Below, piece after piece: positions 62,376 through 64,000 of a stretch of DNA of 64,000 bases (position 1 is the first letter of the stretch; every line of letters begins with the position of its first letter). The DNA is from Peribacillus muralis (GTDB lineage: Bacteria > Bacillota > Bacilli > Bacillales > DSM-1321): NCBI RefSeq assembly GCF_001645685.2, contig NZ_CP017080.1, positions 2,346,001 through 2,410,000 on the forward strand, read 5' to 3'. A model generated the notes under the pieces. It worked only from the letters and a program-made list of their open reading frames with translations. It had not been told where the DNA came from and did no database searches. The translations under genes and the position numbers were made by a program.

Positions 62376-63752
62376 TTATTCATTTTTTGAAATGAGTTTA
62401 ATTTTATCACGCAGGCTTCTTTCTGATATTTTTAGGACTTGCGCTGTTTTTTGCCGATGATTCTTACAGTAGTGCAAAGTGGCGGTTATGACTTTTTCTT
62501 CTATTTCTTTCATGGATATGCCAATGGGAACGCGAAAACTGTTATGATCATCCTCCAGCACATCTGGCCGAAAGACGAACTTTTGTTCTTGAACATATTG
62601 TGGCAGGTCTGTATCCTCCATGCATTTCGAATTTGATAGAGCTACCGCATATTCTATAATGTTACCAAGCTCGCGGACATTCCCGGGATAATGATAATCG
62701 AGCAAAATCTGCCGTGCTGCGGCTGAAAATGTCTTGTCCTCCTGGTTCATGTCACTAGCATGTTTTTTCATATAATAATCCATCAGGATCGGTAAATCTT
62801 CTTTCCTTTCTCTAAGCGGAGGCACGGAAATGGGGATGACATTGAGCCTGAAAAATAAATCCTCCCTAAACTCCCCATCCATCACCATTTGTTCGAGATT
62901 TTTATTCGCTGCACTAATTATTCGGACGTCCAAAGATCGTTTCGTATTGGATCCGAGCGGAGTCACTTCCCGTTCCTGTAATACCCTTAATAGCTTGGCT
63001 TGGAGGGGAAGGGGCATTTCACTAATCTCATCAAGAAACAAAATGCCTCCATTAGCGGCAACGAACTTCCCATCCTTCCTGTGGGTGGCACCTGAAAAAG
63101 CTCCCTTTTCGTATCCGAACAATTCAGATTCCAGCAGCATTTCGGGTATTGCAGCACAATTGACAATTTGCATGGGCTTGTTTTTCCTTCTTCCCAGCGT
63201 ATGGATGTTTCGAGCTACAAGCTCTTTGCCCGTCCCGCTTTCTCCTGTAATAAGGACACTGGAATCAATGTCTTTCACTCTTTCAATCATTGAAAAAATG
63301 CGCTGCATCGGCCTGCTGTTACCGAGAAAGTTCCCTGATCCCCTCTGCTTATCCAATTCTTCATGAAGTGTCTCCAATTGATTCGTCATCTGAGTGAATT
63401 CAGTGGCCCTAATCATAAGCAACGAAAGTTCTTCAATATTTAAGGGCTTTTCGATATAATAATAGGCCCCTTTTTTTATGGCCTCAATGGAAGTATCGAT
63501 GGATGAGTAAGCCGTCATCATGATGACTGCCAGATTAGGAGCCAATTGTTTGATTTTTTGAAGGATATCAAGTCCGCTTTTATTGCCTATCCTCAAATCA
63601 AGCAGAACGATATCAAAAGGATGATTTTCAATTTTTCGAAGACCTTCATCCGGGTCTGTCGTTGCCGTGACTTGATACGAATCCTCCAATGCGAAGGTTA
63701 AGGCGCTGCAAATAGCGAGTTCATCATCGATCACTAATACATGTAACTTCAT
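62376..63752 (-). CDS. NtrC-family sigma-54-dependent response regulator
   Basis: A 458-residue protein. Receiver domain: LVIDDELAI with phospho-acceptor Asp52 in VLLDLRIG and Lys in YYIEKPL. AAA+ domain: Walker A GESGTGKE (170-177), sigma-54 loop GAFSGA (217-222, Ser in place of the usual Thr in GAFTGA), Walker B GGILFLDEISEMPL, and the arginine finger region FREDLFFRLNVIPI. Fis-type C-terminal HTH (HRQKTAQVLKISERSLRDKI). GGAGG precedes the ATG inside the end of the kinase gene. It likely activates the sigma-54 promoter ahead of the TAXI-ABC-glcDF operon. Confidence 0.93.
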   Translation of the reverse strand: MKLHVLVIDDELAICSALTFALEDSYQVTATTDPDEGLRKIENHPFDIVLLDLRIGNKSGLDILQKIKQLAPNLAVIMMTAYSSIDTSIEAIKKGAYYYIEKPLNIEELSLLMIRATEFTQMTNQLETLHEELDKQRGSGNFLGNSRPMQRIFSMIERVKDIDSSVLITGESGTGKELVARNIHTLGRRKNKPMQIVNCAAIPEMLLESELFGYEKGAFSGATHRKDGKFVAANGGILFLDEISEMPLPLQAKLLRVLQEREVTPLGSNTKRSLDVRIISAANKNLEQMVMDGEFREDLFFRLNVIPISVPPLRERKEDLPILMDYYMKKHASDMNQEDKTFSAAARQILLDYHYPGNVRELGNIIEYAVALSNSKCMEDTDLPQYVQEQKFVFRPDVLEDDHNSFRVPIGISMKEIEEKVITATLHYCKNHRQKTAQVLKISERSLRDKIKLISKNE

Positions 63753-64000
63753 ATTGATCTTCCTCCTTCATGGTTTCGGTCGTAGATAATGGGAGTAAGA
63801 TGGTGAATGTCGTTCCACAATCGGGATGGCTTTTCACCTGGATATCTCCGTTGTTTTCTTTAATGAGCCTATACGATAACGTGAGTCCCAAACCGACGCC
63901 TTTATCTTTATTTGTATAAAATGGTTCGAAAATATGATTCTGATCTTCCTGCTTGATTCCTTTCCCTGTATCGGATATGCTGATCCGCCCCGTTTTTTCA
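63724..64000 (-). CDS. sensor histidine kinase (C-terminal part, cut by window edge)
   Basis: The reverse strand up to the window edge reads RISISDTGKGIKQEDQNHIF, FEPFYTNKDKGVGLGLTLSY and ends LPLSTTETMKEEDQYEV plus a short tail, stopping at TGA (63724-63726). These are the G1 (DTGKGI), F (PFYTNK) and G2 (GVGLGL) boxes of the ATP-binding domain. The gene overlaps the response-regulator start by 29 nt, so the pair is co-translated. The sensor part lies outside the window. Confidence 0.88.
   Translation of the reverse strand, partial: EKTGRISISDTGKGIKQEDQNHIFEPFYTNKDKGVGLGLTLSYRLIKENNGDIQVKSHPDCGTTFTILLPLSTTETMKEEDQYEVTCISDR

Noticed and set aside
62830..63366. 178-codon plus-strand frame opposite the response regulator
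   Set aside because: Antisense shadow of the AAA+ domain; no ribosome binding site.

Overview
The window looks like the chromosome of an aerobic, spore-forming Bacillaceae species of the Bacillus/Peribacillus type. It is low-GC, with Gram-positive AGGAGG-type ribosome binding sites and several TTG/GTG starts. It carries a sporulation-type diadenylate cyclase (cdaS), a KinB-like kinase, CcpA-type cre sites and a SigL (sigma-54) promoter. No tRNA, rRNA, CRISPR array, IS element or prophage was seen. This assignment is inference from gene content; no search was run.

Bases 1-20,100 hold mostly single genes. They include a methyltransferase 3' part, small proteins, a lysozyme-like protein, a DUF402 protein, a run of small detoxification or metal-site folds (YdhR, PhnB/VOC, DinB, glyoxalase), a ferredoxin, cdaS and a methionine aminopeptidase. 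A tandem winged-helix protein, a GTPase, an acyl-CoA dehydrogenase, a KinB-like kinase, acetoacetyl-CoA synthetase and a nitronate monooxygenase-like enzyme follow. From about 18,056 to 20,330 the DNA is AT-rich and nearly gene-free.

Bases 20,159-30,126 are a sugar-acid catabolic operon on the minus strand. It encodes a split UxaA-type dehydratase, a DctPQM TRAP transporter, a KdaD-like dehydratase, an aldehyde dehydrogenase, an SDR and a second FAH-fold enzyme. A divergent FadR-type GntR regulator faces it, and the spacer holds two identical TGGTAGTACCA palindromes 115 bp apart with a cre-like site between them. Read together, the genes suggest import of an aldonate or aldarate, dehydration, and oxidation to 2-oxoglutarate (Weimberg-like), with a possible second branch through the SDR and the other FAH enzyme.

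After a catalase, 32,106-39,003 is a cellobiose/beta-glucoside PTS operon (RpiR regulator, GH1, IIB, IIC, small unknown protein, ROK kinase, IIA, GH4) with a perfect cre site just ahead of its first enzyme gene. Bases 40,391-52,798 hold two sucrose/fructoside modules. Module 1 has a GH32, a debranching-type glucosidase, a LacI regulator and an MFS permease, linked by three copies of a TCCGAAACGTTTCGGA operator. Module 2 has ScrR, an MFS permease, a GH32 and a fructokinase, linked by TGTCAACCGGT operators.

Bases 54,459-64,000 hold a glycolate/2-hydroxyacid oxidation operon (GlcD, GlcF) joined to a PotABCD-type ABC importer and an orphan TAXI lipoprotein. It is preceded by a consensus sigma-54 promoter with two tandem 17-bp dyads upstream, and next to it lies an NtrC-type response regulator with the 3' end of its histidine kinase. 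This is the most interesting regulatory unit in the window.
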